From positions 4,183,501 to 4,247,500 of the forward strand of contig NZ_CP014327.1 in NCBI RefSeq assembly GCF_000812665.2: a stretch of DNA of 64,000 nt, read 5' to 3'. A program made the translations under genes and the position numbers. The DNA comes from Falsihalocynthiibacter arcticus. GTDB taxonomy: Bacteria > Pseudomonadota > Alphaproteobacteria > Rhodobacterales > Rhodobacteraceae. Shown here in pieces: positions 44,505 through 53,782 of the stretch. The notes below the pieces were generated by a model that made no database searches, was not told the origin of the DNA, and saw only the letters and a program-made list of their open reading frames with translations. Position 1 is the stretch's first letter. Each line of letters starts with the position of its first letter.

Positions 44505-45764
44505 CTAGTGCTCGCTCTTGATTCCAAGCTTCTTCATTTTTTCCCAGAGCGTTGTCCGTGAGATGGAAAGCAGCTTTGCAGCCTCGAGGATATGTTGGTC
44601 GGTCTGCTCAAGTGCTGCCAGAATTGCGGCGCGCTCAGCGCCATCCCGAACATCGGACAGCGCGCGCGGAACGGCCGTATCGTCTTGGGCGTCTGGGAAA
44701 AGGTCAAGCGGGAACAGAACCTCGCCCTGCGCCTGTGACACGGCCCGCTCCATCTTGCTGCGCAGCTCTCTTCCATTTCCCGGCCACGCGTAACTCACTG
44801 CGGCTTCTTCACAGCGAACGGATAAGCCCTTCAGCTTTTTCTCGCGGCGCGCATTGAACCCATCATAAAATCGTCGCATGAGCCAAAGAATGTCATCTGG
44901 CCTGCTCGCAAGCGGTGGAATGAAGATATCCACGGCCCTCAGACGTTGCAACAAGTCGAGGCGCACCCCACCATCTGTTTCAGATGAGTTCAAATCAGGG
45001 GTGAATCCGCAGATCAGTCTAGTCGTCGGCTCTGACAAGAGCCATTCCTGCAACAGGTTTTGGACCGTGTCAGTAGCGTGAGAGATCATTGAAATATATA
45101 ATGTGCCGTCTTCAGTTGCGCGCGTTAGTGCGGGACGTTCGGCTGTATCGTCAAAGAGGATGTTCGCCTGATCTGAGGCGGTAAGGCGACTAAGATCCAC
45201 ACTTTGAAACGGCCCACTCTCGCGGTTAGACAATTTATGAATGGTTCGGGCCGCCAATCCTTTGCCAGTGCCCCGATTGCCCTTGATATAGACCGGACGA
45301 TCATTTGAAGCAGCGCGCGTTAACGTTGCATGCAAATCAATCGCTTGCGGTGAAACCCCGAACGGACTGTTACCGATCTCTGATTGGTTTGCGGTTATCA
45401 TCCCAGACAGCCGCGCCAAGAACTGATCCATGTTGAACGGCTTGGTCAGGTAATCAGCGGCACCTGCGTGAATGAGACGAACGGCCTGATCGACGCCTCC
45501 ATGACCGGTGACAAACAAAAATGGCGGTGGCACAGAGTGATCACACAGAGCCATATATAAATCTTCACCGGTGCCGTCCGGCAGCTTGATATCACAAACG
45601 ACCGCATCAAACTTTTTGTGCGGTGTACGGATTGCGCCGAGGGCCACCGTCTTTGTCTTCATCCAAATGACGTGAGCGCCTTCAAGTTCGAGGCGTTGAG
45701 CGATCGACCCGCCCATGATTTCATCATCTTCGACCAAAGCGATATGTCTATTTGCTAGGGTCAC
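44505..45764 (-). CDS. aioR: Response regulator AioR with degenerate AAA+ domain
   Basis: 419 residues. Receiver domain with phosphoacceptor Asp in VVCDIKLPDGTGE near residue 58 and KPF near 108. The central AAA+ domain has Walker A KGNRGTGKGLAA near 170. It lacks the GAFTGA loop that contacts sigma-54 (the region reads ILFDDTAERPALTRATEDG) and has YISMIS where Walker B LDEI is expected. The C-terminal Fis-type helix-turn-helix is intact (ILEAAKLLSISRTTLWEKMKKLGI). AioR activates aioBA in response to AioXS. Here it probably works without sigma-54. Start overlaps the aioS stop. Confidence 0.9.
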   Translation of the reverse strand: MTLANRHIALVEDDEIMGGSIAQRLELEGAHVIWMKTKTVALGAIRTPHKKFDAVVCDIKLPDGTGEDLYMALCDHSVPPPFLFVTGHGGVDQAVRLIHAGAADYLTKPFNMDQFLARLSGMITANQSEIGNSPFGVSPQAIDLHATLTRAASNDRPVYIKGNRGTGKGLAARTIHKLSNRESGPFQSVDLSRLTASDQANILFDDTAERPALTRATEDGTLYISMISHATDTVQNLLQEWLLSEPTTRLICGFTPDLNSSETDGGVRLDLLQRLRAVDIFIPPLASRPDDILWLMRRFYDGFNARREKKLKGLSVRCEEAAVSYAWPGNGRELRSKMERAVSQAQGEVLFPLDLFPDAQDDTAVPRALSDVRDGAERAAILAALEQTDQHILEAAKLLSISRTTLWEKMKKLGIKSEH

Positions 45765-47215
45765 GTCTCGGATCCGCCTTTTGGTTGCAAGGGAAATCTT
45801 ATTGTAATCTTGGCTCCATGCTCGGGCAAATCGGCCACTTCGATACTACCCCCTAATCCCTGTGTGATTTCGCGCACTGACCGCAAACCAACCCCTGCCC
45901 CGTTTCTGGATGTGGACCCAACCGTCAGTCTGTGACGTGCGGATTCAGACAACCCCGGGCCACTATCGCTCGCTTCAATTCTTAACGTTTCTTCGTCGTT
46001 GGTCACATTAAGACCAATCACACCTCCCTCCCCGGCAGCCGCTGATCCGTTCAGCAAAAGGTTAAGGATGATCTGCTGCACTTTAGCGCCTGGAAGCACC
46101 CGAAGCGTTTCATCTTCTACGCCAATTGTCAGATCGAGCGTCTGGTTCTTACGGGCGAGCTCAGGTTCAATGAGCAGCCGTAAGTCATCAAGATCTACTT
46201 TTGAAAGCGGATGGTCCTGCACATTTGATCGTCCAAAATCCAAAGTCGCCTTCGAGACGTCACGCAGGTTTTTTAGACCTCGATACAATAATTCTGTTGA
46301 GGCTTCGACGACATCCGGCCTGTCTTTGAATTTCCGCAACGTATCGACGGCGTTTAACAAGCCTCCAAGCGGATTGTTGATTTCGTGAGCGAGGGTGGAA
46401 GAAAGTCGACCAAGGCTGACAAGTTGAGCCTGATCCGATAACCGCTGAGCGATATCCCGGCGTTCCCCCTCAGCCCTTACCAATTTATTGTACCGCTCAA
46501 ACAGTGATGCGAATTCAGTTCGTTTTGCAGGAAAGGCAGAGTGTGGGATCTCCTCAAGACCATCGCCTTCGTGACTGCCCATAAATTGCGAGAGCACCTG
46601 AACCTGCCGCATCATCCGGCTGATAAGAAAATACCCGGCACCCGCCAGAAGAATCGTTGCAAGTGTGTTTCCGATGATCAGCGACCAAAGAGCGTCTCGG
46701 CGTTGGGCCAAATAATTATCGACGTCGATCTCTGTTACAACGTGCCCGATAAGCTGCCCTTGATAGACCACGTCCTTTTGCGTCCAGACTGTTGTTTCGG
46801 TGTATTTGAGTGACAAATCCCTAATGCCAGGTGCTGCCGTCAAATCCGAGGGTGCCATGGTGCCAGTCGGGAACCGCACCGGATCATCTGCGGCAATGAT
46901 CTGATCATCGCTATCAGTTGCCACAAGAGCCAGAACCGGCAGGTCACCCGCAGCGTTGCGGGCCCGATCAACGGTGTCAAACGTGCCCCAGATGTCCTGT
47001 CGCAAGATAAATGGCTCAAGGGCAATAGAAACACTGTCAAGATAGACAGACGCCACGCCGCGCAGGTTTTCATCCTGAATGCTGGAAAAACGGCTGAGGA
47101 CCCGCTCTGAGGCAATAACCGCAACAAAGATCAGTAGAAGTGCCGCAATCAGCGGAACACGGACGGTGAGCGGCCATGACTGCGGCCTCGCCCAGTGATA
47201 CTCAGATTGCTGCAT
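45761..47215 (-). CDS. aioS: Sensor histidine kinase AioS
   Basis: 484 residues. Membrane helix VPLIAALLLIFVAVIAS at the N-terminus, a periplasmic sensor domain to about 175, a second helix (LIIGNTLATILLAGAGYFLI), HAMP-like region, HisKA with SSTLAHEINNPLGGLLNAVDTL (His near 275), and HATPase_c with IILNLLLNGSAAAGEGG, ASDSGPGL and GAGVGLRSVREIT. It senses arsenite through periplasmic AioX and phosphorylates AioR. Overlaps both neighbours, so aioXSR is one translation-coupled unit. Confidence 0.93.
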   Translation of the reverse strand: MQQSEYHWARPQSWPLTVRVPLIAALLLIFVAVIASERVLSRFSSIQDENLRGVASVYLDSVSIALEPFILRQDIWGTFDTVDRARNAAGDLPVLALVATDSDDQIIAADDPVRFPTGTMAPSDLTAAPGIRDLSLKYTETTVWTQKDVVYQGQLIGHVVTEIDVDNYLAQRRDALWSLIIGNTLATILLAGAGYFLISRMMRQVQVLSQFMGSHEGDGLEEIPHSAFPAKRTEFASLFERYNKLVRAEGERRDIAQRLSDQAQLVSLGRLSSTLAHEINNPLGGLLNAVDTLRKFKDRPDVVEASTELLYRGLKNLRDVSKATLDFGRSNVQDHPLSKVDLDDLRLLIEPELARKNQTLDLTIGVEDETLRVLPGAKVQQIILNLLLNGSAAAGEGGVIGLNVTNDEETLRIEASDSGPGLSESARHRLTVGSTSRNGAGVGLRSVREITQGLGGSIEVADLPEHGAKITIRFPLQPKGGSET

Positions 47216-48059
47216 CCAAAACCTCTATACGGCGGCGGATTTCATCAAACAGGTTTTCGGCTCCCAAGGTGAACCCGTCCAATTGCAGCATTTCTAAAAT
47301 TGCCATGCCGCCAGCTGTGTTCGAGATATTGATCAAGGCCGCTTGCAAGGATTGCGCAATCTCTGATGACAATTGACTGCGTTGGCAGGCTATCGGGGGG
47401 AAACCAAACCATTCGGACTTCCAGACAACTTTTGTTTGTGCCGCTAGATCTGGTTCGGTCGCGGATACCGCTTCCCAGACATACCCATCTATGCTGCCCG
47501 ACTGGGCGAGCCTCGACGCCACTGCCCGCAGCACATTTCGGTGCCCATAGGTGAAAAAAGTGTTCTCGAAAAAACTGTTCCGATCCTCGTCGCGCGCGAC
47601 AAGCTCACTCTGGGTCACAATATACCCAGAGTGAGAATCTGGATCGGAATAGGCGTGAACATCGCCTTTGAGTTGAGAAAGATCGGAGGCATCGCGATCC
47701 GCGCCTGCAATCAGATATGACTGGTATAACGGTTTCTGGTTCCAAACCGGCACCGCAAGGAGGGCAAGCTTGTCCTCGTTTCGAAGATAGGGATACCCAC
47801 AAATCCAAGCGGCGTCCAAATCGCCAGCTACCAGAAGAGCTGTGATCTCTTCATAGGTCCTGCGAAATACAAGCTCCACAGGGCGCGACATTGCATTCGC
47901 CAGATAGGTCCGCAAGCCATCCACCAGCATTTGGTCGTTGGTCAGGAAGACTGGGGTCAGACCAAACCGAACCGGTTCATCTGACGCGGCAATCGAGGGA
48001 AATCCAAAACCGGTCGCCACTGATGCAGAAGTTAGAAAGCTACGGCGATTCATTGGCAT
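47202..48059 (-). CDS. aioX: Periplasmic arsenite-binding protein AioX
   Basis: 285 residues. An N-terminal Tat-like signal (NRRSFLTSASVATGFGF) precedes a PhnD-type binding fold (VRFGLTPVFLTNDQMLVDGLRTYLA, DLDAAWICGYPYLRNEDKLALLAVPVW, YSDPDSHSGYIVTQSEL). The cysteine in WICGYPY is in the position of the Cys needed for arsenite sensing in characterised AioX. The start could also be Met3. First gene of aioXSR; it presents arsenite to AioS. Confidence 0.93.
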   Translation of the reverse strand: MPMNRRSFLTSASVATGFGFPSIAASDEPVRFGLTPVFLTNDQMLVDGLRTYLANAMSRPVELVFRRTYEEITALLVAGDLDAAWICGYPYLRNEDKLALLAVPVWNQKPLYQSYLIAGADRDASDLSQLKGDVHAYSDPDSHSGYIVTQSELVARDEDRNSFFENTFFTYGHRNVLRAVASRLAQSGSIDGYVWEAVSATEPDLAAQTKVVWKSEWFGFPPIACQRSQLSSEIAQSLQAALINISNTAGGMAILEMLQLDGFTLGAENLFDEIRRRIEVLDAAI

Positions 48060-48164
48060 TTAATTTCCCTTCAAGCATATGTTGTCAGCATAGGGCGTTT
48101 TCCGGCCAAGCGGCAAATGGCCTGATCTCTGCAAAATCAAGCCATCAAGAACCAGAGCCACTGA

Positions 48165-48419
48165 TCAGGATCGGATCGGACCGTCGATTGCCGTGAGTAG
48201 CGAAAATTTGGCTGATGACAGTTTGTAGCAGCTGTCGAAGGTCTCGCATCGCAAGCACTCTTCCCACTCTTTTGTATCCGCGTTTGGTGTGCGCTTTGGT
48301 CCGGCCAACCCGCGCGGGATGGTATTATATCCAAAGACTTTGCCACTCACGGTCCCGTTCTCTGCACCGCCACCTAAGGTCTCAGGAAACATCGTTCCAT
48401 AACAGGATTTTTGGGTCAT
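48165..48419 (-). CDS. Small cysteine-rich protein of the arsenic island
   Basis: 84 residues with GAGGAG nine bases upstream of the ATG. Cysteines at CYGTM, ECLRCE and DSCYKL: the motif WEECLRCETFDSCYKLS suggests a small metal or cluster site. Similar short proteins with a WEEC-x2-C-x4-5-CY motif occur in proteobacteria, from memory. It lies between acr3 and aioX on the same strand. It may bind As(III) or support redox handling. Function unknown. Confidence 0.75.
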   Translation of the reverse strand: MTQKSCYGTMFPETLGGGAENGTVSGKVFGYNTIPRGLAGPKRTPNADTKEWEECLRCETFDSCYKLSSAKFSLLTAIDGPIRS

Positions 48420-48462
48420 CTCTGACGCTCCTCTTTATTGAGCTCGTTTCATTCCTTGCGCG

Positions 48463-49473
48463 TCAGGGCGCAAAGCGTGCTCGTGTGCGATTGGCAAATG
48501 CCACCAGCGTTAGCATTACCGGCACTTCAACCAGAACCCCCACAACGGTTGCGAGGGCAGCACCCGAGTTCAGACCAAATAGACTGATCGCTACGGCAAC
48601 GGCCAGTTCAAAGAAATTCGACGTCCCGATTAAGGCGCAGGGTGCCGCAATGCGGTGTGGCACTTTCAATGCGAACGCTGCTGCGTAAGCGATTGCAAAG
48701 ATACCATAGCTTTGCAGAATGATCGGCACCGCGATCAACACGATGATGAACGGCTTGGACACGATCACCTGGCCTTGAAGTCCAAAGAGGATCATCACGG
48801 TGACGATCAAACCCACCACCGAATAGGGCTTTACGCGCACCTGAAACGTCTCGATTGCCGCCTCAGACCCGAGGCGATGGCGTGTGATCAGACCTGCGGC
48901 AAGTGGCAGAGCGATGAACAGCAAGACCGACAGGACCAAGGTTGACCATGGAACAGTTATGTCGGTGACACCCAGCAGGAAGGCCACGATTGGCGCAAAC
49001 GCGATGACCATGATCAGATCATTCACTGACACCTGTAAAAGCGTATAGGTTTCATCTCCGCGTGTCAGTTGTGACCAGACAAACACCATCGCCGTACAGG
49101 GTGCCGCACCCAGCAGGATCAAACCGGCGATGTATTGCATCGCATCTTCGGGCGGAATCCATGGCGCAAAAACATACTGGAAAAACAGCACGGCCAATGC
49201 CGCCATTGTAAAGGGCTTGATCAACCAGTTGACGACAAGAGTGATCATCAATCCGCGCGGTTGTTTTGCCACGTCTCGCAGCGATCTGGGATCAACGCCG
49301 ACCATCATCGGGTAAACCATTGCCCAGATCAGCACGGCGACAACCAGATTGACGCTGGCCACTTCTGCCGCCGCAATTGCATTGACCAAACCGGGGGCAA
49401 CATTGCCCAGAAGGATGCCAGCCCCCATTGCCATCGCGATCCACAAAGAGAGATACTTTTCAAAAATATTCAT
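48463..49473 (-). CDS. acr3: Arsenite efflux permease Acr3
   Basis: 336 residues, ten membrane helices. Family signatures: [40 protein letters not shown] (essential Cys of Acr3) and [23 protein letters not shown]. Exports As(III) using the proton gradient. Start overlaps the arsJ stop by four bases. Confidence 0.95.
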   Translation of the reverse strand: MNIFEKYLSLWIAMAMGAGILLGNVAPGLVNAIAAAEVASVNLVVAVLIWAMVYPMMVGVDPRSLRDVAKQPRGLMITLVVNWLIKPFTMAALAVLFFQYVFAPWIPPEDAMQYIAGLILLGAAPCTAMVFVWSQLTRGDETYTLLQVSVNDLIMVIAFAPIVAFLLGVTDITVPWSTLVLSVLLFIALPLAAGLITRHRLGSEAAIETFQVRVKPYSVVGLIVTVMILFGLQGQVIVSKPFIIVLIAVPIILQSYGIFAIAYAAAFALKVPHRIAAPCALIGTSNFFELAVAVAISLFGLNSGAALATVVGVLVEVPVMLTLVAFANRTRARFAP

Positions 49474-50735
49474 GCGGTGACCTTATCATTTTCTGGAGCT
49501 TTAAGCTGTGCGGTTCCCAGCCAGCTCAGACCAATCATCACGGCGGCGGTACCAAGACACAGTGGTATCCCGCCAATCTGATACGTGAAACCGGACAGGA
49601 CTGTGCCAACCAATCGGCCTGCAGCGTTGGCCATATAGTAAACTCCGACATCCATCGTGACCCGTTTTGCATCCGTAAAGCTAAGGATGAGAAACGAATG
49701 CAGTGCTGAGTTTACGGCAAATATGCCGCCAAAAACCAACAAACCCAGGACAATCGTTATGGTCAGGATATTGGATGGTTCGGGGACCAGCCAGACCAGA
49801 CCCGCAAGAAACCCAGGCACAATGATCAGCAGACCAACCCACCGTTTTGCCAGTGCCAGTATCTCAGCCTCTGTCCGCGATGACGCTTTCAGGATACGTG
49901 GTGCCCAGCCTTGGACGATGCCGTAAAGGATCGTCCAGACCGCCATGAACGTCCCGATCATAAAGAATGCTGCGCGATTACCCTCGGTACTGCCGTCCGA
50001 CAACACCGCATAGAAATAGATCGGAATGCCAACCACGAACCATACGTCCCTTGCTCCGAAGAGGAACAACCTTGCCGCACTGAGCCAGTTGATGTTGCGG
50101 TTCTTGGAAAACACGTCCGAGAATTTCGCGTCCTTGCGGCCCACAGGCAGGCCCGTTGGCATCCCAATCACAACGGCAATCAGGATGACAAACAGAATTG
50201 CCGCCATCGTCAGCACGGAAGGGACGAACCCAAAGACAGCCAGCAGGACCGCACCCAATAAAAAGCCGCTGCCTTTCACGGCATTCTTTGATCCAGTTAG
50301 AATGGCCACCCAGCGGAACAGCCCCCCGCCCGTCGTTGGGGCCAAAATCTTGACGGCACTTTTGGAGCTCATCTTGGCCAAATCTTTTGCGACGCCAGAC
50401 AGGCCCTGCACCAGCATAACAAACACCACAGAAGCAGTGATGCTCCACGCGGGATCAAGCTGCGTGAGCGCCAAGAGCGCCACAACCTGCAAAGACAGAC
50501 CTGCATAAAGCGTCGATGTCAGACCGAACCGTGCCGCGATCCACCCTGCGGACAGGTTGGTCACCACACCTGCGATCTCATACAGCACAAACAGATAGGC
50601 CAATTGCACCGGCGAAAAGCCAAGCGTGTGAAAGTGCAGCAGAACAAGCATCCTGAGCGCACCGTCAGTCAACATGAACGCCCAATATGCCGCCGTCACC
50701 GTCATGTAAGCTGCAAATCCTGCAGGCCGTGTCAC
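49470..50735 (-). CDS. arsJ: ArsJ, 1-arseno-3-phosphoglycerate exporter (MFS)
   Basis: 421 residues, twelve membrane helices of the major facilitator superfamily. [25 protein letters not shown] at the start and [12 protein letters not shown] in the middle are ArsJ-like. Works with the GAPDH encoded just upstream: GAPDH forms 1-arseno-3-phosphoglycerate from arsenate and ArsJ removes it. Overlaps both neighbours by four bases. Confidence 0.93.
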   Translation of the reverse strand: MTRPAGFAAYMTVTAAYWAFMLTDGALRMLVLLHFHTLGFSPVQLAYLFVLYEIAGVVTNLSAGWIAARFGLTSTLYAGLSLQVVALLALTQLDPAWSITASVVFVMLVQGLSGVAKDLAKMSSKSAVKILAPTTGGGLFRWVAILTGSKNAVKGSGFLLGAVLLAVFGFVPSVLTMAAILFVILIAVVIGMPTGLPVGRKDAKFSDVFSKNRNINWLSAARLFLFGARDVWFVVGIPIYFYAVLSDGSTEGNRAAFFMIGTFMAVWTILYGIVQGWAPRILKASSRTEAEILALAKRWVGLLIIVPGFLAGLVWLVPEPSNILTITIVLGLLVFGGIFAVNSALHSFLILSFTDAKRVTMDVGVYYMANAAGRLVGTVLSGFTYQIGGIPLCLGTAAVMIGLSWLGTAQLKAPENDKVTA

Positions 50736-51730
50736 AGTTTGCCGCCAACCATCAGAGCTACATCGACCAGACGGTACGCATAGCCATATTCGTTGTCATA
50801 CCAGGCGTAGACTTTGAGCTGGGTGCCGTTCACGACCATGGTTGAGGGCGCATCAATGATGCCGCTGCGCTGATCATTGGTGTAGTCCGAGGAGACAAGA
50901 GGCCGCGTTTCATAACCAAGGATACCCTTCAACGGGCCTTCGGCGGCAGTTTTGAAGAGGCTGTTCACTTCATCCACAGTCGTTTCACGCGCCATTTCAA
51001 ACACGCAGTCGGTGATGGAGGCGTTCAAAAGCGGCACCCGCACGGCGTGGCCGTTCAACTTGCCCTTCAGTTCAGGGTAGATCAGCGTGATCGCCGTAGC
51101 GGATCCCGTTGTCGTCGGGATCAGGTTCGTCAATGCAGACCGGGCACGGCGCAAATCCTTCGCAGGGCGGTCCACAATTGTCTGCGTGTTGGTCACATCA
51201 TGGATCGTCGTGATCGAGCCATGCTTGATGCCGATCCCTTCCAGCAGAACCTTCACCACAGGCGCAAGGCAGTTGGTCGTGCAGCTTGCCGCCGTCACAA
51301 TTTGGTGGGTGTCCGCGTCGTAGATATCATCATTAACACCATAGACGATATTGGCCGTTGGCCCGTCTTTAACTGGCGCAGAGACGACAACTTTTTTCAC
51401 GCCCGCTGCAAAATACGGGGCCAGTTTGGCCTCTGTCTTGAACGCACCGGTGCAATCAATCATCACATCTACGCCGTCCAGTGGCAGGTCTTCCAGATTG
51501 CGTGTGCTGGTGACGGGAATACGTGTCCCGTCAATGCTGATCGAACTCTCGTCAGCATCGAACGTCGCAGGCCACCGCCCATGGATTGAATCGAATTCCA
51601 ACAGATGCGCATGCATCGCAGGATCGCCTACCGCGTCGTTGATAAAAGCGATCTTTGCGCCGCGCTCCAAGAGCGGGCGAAGGGCGAGTTTGCCGATGCG
51701 GCCGAGGCCATTGAGAGCATAAGTGGTCAT
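50732..51730 (-). CDS. Arsenic-operon glyceraldehyde-3-phosphate dehydrogenase
   Basis: 332 residues. NAD-binding [15 protein letters not shown], catalytic Cys in [15 protein letters not shown] near 150, His region in IHDVTNTQ, and [11 protein letters not shown] at the C-terminus. The location in the arsR-arsC/arsJ run identifies it as the arsenate-using GAPDH of the ArsJ pathway rather than the glycolytic housekeeping copy. Confidence 0.95.
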   Translation of the reverse strand: MTTYALNGLGRIGKLALRPLLERGAKIAFINDAVGDPAMHAHLLEFDSIHGRWPATFDADESSISIDGTRIPVTSTRNLEDLPLDGVDVMIDCTGAFKTEAKLAPYFAAGVKKVVVSAPVKDGPTANIVYGVNDDIYDADTHQIVTAASCTTNCLAPVVKVLLEGIGIKHGSITTIHDVTNTQTIVDRPAKDLRRARSALTNLIPTTTGSATAITLIYPELKGKLNGHAVRVPLLNASITDCVFEMARETTVDEVNSLFKTAAEGPLKGILGYETRPLVSSDYTNDQRSGIIDAPSTMVVNGTQLKVYAWYDNEYGYAYRLVDVALMVGGKL

Positions 51731-51736
51731 ATCTGA

Positions 51737-52579
51737 TTATTCCTGTTTGGCTGTTTCTTTGCCGATTTCATCGACACGTTTTTGTAGCGACCCACGGTCC
51801 AAATTCTCGAACGACAATGCGGAGAATGCTATGATACGGTTGTGCAGCGCCCCGTAGGTCTGGTGGAATGCGAGCCTCTTTTCCGCGTCGGTTCCTTCGG
51901 CCTTTACGGGGTCCGGCATACCCCAATGACCAGAAACGGGCTGACCCGGCCAAGTGGGGCATTCTTCGTTGGCGGCACGGTCACAGACGGTAAAGACAAA
52001 ATCCATCAGCGGTGCGTCACCACCTTGGAACTCCTCGATGTTCTTGGACCGCAAAAGCGACACGTCGTGTCCCTTTGAATTAAGCATTTCCACCGCAAAA
52101 GGGTTCAGCTCTGAGCGATGCGCGGTGCCTGCCGAATAGGCTGTGAACTTATCGCCCACCCTATCGCGCAAAATGGTCTCGGCAATAATCGAGCGGGCAG
52201 AGTTTCCGGTGCAAACAAAGAGGACGTTGAACGTCTTGTCAGTCATGGGAGAGATACTCCAGAGAAGATCAGAAAATTGTGGTGGGCAAATGTCCGCCCG
52301 ACCGCGACAACAGTCGACGAAAAGCCCCGCAACAACCTCGCGGGTTGCGTCGAGATTGATGGCATAGAGTAGGCGCGTCCGGTCCCGACGCTGTGAGATG
52401 AGACCTGCCTGAGTCAGGGCAGACAGGTAGACCGATGCGGTGCTGGCCTTGAAGTCCAAGGCTTCGGCGATTTCACCAGCTGGCAGTTCATCTGGGCAGC
52501 GGCGCATGAGCAGCCGGAACACCGCCATCCGCTGGGGATGACTGAGGGTTGCGAGTCGATCTGTAAGTAATGATTCCAT
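51737..52579 (-). CDS. ArsR-ArsC fusion: regulator plus arsenate reductase
   Basis: 280 residues in two parts. Residues 1-110 are an ArsR winged helix (LSHPQRMAVFRLLMRRCPDELPAGEIAEAL, STASVYLSALTQAGLIS) without the CVC site but with a cysteine triad in VDCCRGRADICPP that could bind As(III). Residues 115-280 are a low-molecular-weight-phosphatase-type arsenate reductase: VLFVCTGNSARSIIAE (catalytic Cys), later Cys in TVCDRAANEECPTWPG. The enzyme reduces As(V) to As(III) for Acr3. First gene of the arsenic run. Confidence 0.92.
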   Translation of the reverse strand: MESLLTDRLATLSHPQRMAVFRLLMRRCPDELPAGEIAEALDFKASTASVYLSALTQAGLISQRRDRTRLLYAINLDATREVVAGLFVDCCRGRADICPPQFSDLLWSISPMTDKTFNVLFVCTGNSARSIIAETILRDRVGDKFTAYSAGTAHRSELNPFAVEMLNSKGHDVSLLRSKNIEEFQGGDAPLMDFVFTVCDRAANEECPTWPGQPVSGHWGMPDPVKAEGTDAEKRLAFHQTYGALHNRIIAFSALSFENLDRGSLQKRVDEIGKETAKQE

Positions 52580-52867
52580 GTTTCATGGATATTAGAAATA
52601 ATGAAGTGCAGTCAAGCAAACTCTTGCCCGAGGCATCCAGTACAAAATAGCAACCTCGCGCCTATTAAGCCCTTTATCGGAATGGTAGCACCTTCCCGAA
52701 AGTAGCCATTGGCGCAGCCGCAGCGAAAGCTCACTTTGTCCCGCGTAGCGGTCATTCAAACAAAGCGCGGCGAACGGCGGCTCTCCGCCCTTTAAGTCGA
52801 AATATGCATGGTGCAGCATTCGGTCCCCTTCCTTTTCCCATGAATGTCGCGAACGGCTCATTCCCGC
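52580..52867. other. Arsenic island leader and repeat-rich junction
   Basis: Must contain the promoter of the arsenic run near 52580-52650. The rest is dispersed-repeat sequence (GCAGCGAAAGCTCAC, GCGGCGAACGGCGG) and holds an inverted copy of the 32-bp repeat of 12989-13020 at 52785-52816. No gene seen. Confidence 0.55.
52785..52816 (-). repeat. Dispersed 32-bp repeat, copy 2
   Basis: Inverse complement of 12989-13020 with one mismatch; core ATTTCGACTTAAAGGGCGG. It lies 51 bases from the left end of IS21 copy 2. Confidence 0.75.
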
Positions 52868-53029
52868 TGTCAATCGCAGAGTAAAAAGGGACCAGATCGC
52901 GGCGTAAAATTGGTCCACTGAGTTCTCGGATGTTCTGCGCTTTGGTGCGCGTGCCCCCAAATAGCTAACGCGTGCCAAAGCGCATGTTGCCCCATGGGCC
53001 AACATTGTTCTGATCTTGATGTGTTTTGA

Positions 53030-53782
53030 CTACTGGCGGTTCTTACGACTGTGTTTGAGCCTATAGCTTTCGCCGTTCATCTCAAGGATGTGGACGTGAT
53101 GTGTCAAACGATCCAGCAAGGCTCCCGTGAGCCGCTCTGAGCCAAAGACTTCGGTCCATTCATCAAAGGGCAGGTTTGAGGTTATGATGATGGAACCACG
53201 TTCGTAGCACTGCGAGATCACCTCAAAGAGCAATTCTGCGCCGGATTTACTCAGAGGAACGAAGCCTAATTCATCAATGATCAACAGATTCTGGCTCGTC
53301 AGTTGCTTTTGCATGCGCTGCAATCGGAGCTCATCTTGGGCTTCTATCAGATCATGAACCAAGGCTGCCGCCGTCGTGAACCGTACTTTCAACCCTCTTT
53401 GGCACGCGGCTAATCCAAGTCCTAAAGCTATGTGGGTCTTGCCCGTTCCCGATGGGCCGAGGGCAATAATGTTTTCTCTGCGATCCACGTAGTCACATCG
53501 AGCCAAGTCCATCGTCAGTGGCTTGTTCAAGCTGGGCATGATCTTGAAGTCAAAACTATCCAGGCTTTTGGTGCTGGGGAACTTCGCCGCTTTGATCCGC
53601 CTTTCGATCATCCGCCGTTCGCGGTCAATTAACTCCATCTCGCACAGACGCGCCAGATATTGGATGTGGTCCTTATTCTCAGCAGCACAGATTTGGGCTT
53701 GTTTTGCGTACTCTCCTTGGAACGTTGGCAAGCGCAACTTCTTGAGGTGGTGGTGCAGAAGGATTTGGGGAGCATCTGTCAT
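53030..53782 (-). CDS. istB: IS21-family helper ATPase IstB (copy 2)
   Basis: 250 residues, almost identical to the protein at 1579-2331, differing at only a few positions (for example QDELRLQRMQKQL for QDERRLQRLQKHL). Walker A GPSGTGKTH and Walker B LLIIDELGF are intact. Overlaps the istA stop by four bases. Confidence 0.95.
   Translation of the reverse strand: MTDAPQILLHHHLKKLRLPTFQGEYAKQAQICAAENKDHIQYLARLCEMELIDRERRMIERRIKAAKFPSTKSLDSFDFKIMPSLNKPLTMDLARCDYVDRRENIIALGPSGTGKTHIALGLGLAACQRGLKVRFTTAAALVHDLIEAQDELRLQRMQKQLTSQNLLIIDELGFVPLSKSGAELLFEVISQCYERGSIIITSNLPFDEWTEVFGSERLTGALLDRLTHHVHILEMNGESYRLKHSRKNRQ

Noticed and set aside
52592-53005. 137-codon open frame across the left end of IS21 copy 2
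   Set aside because: It crosses the IS terminus and dispersed-repeat sequence, with no ribosome site and no family resemblance.
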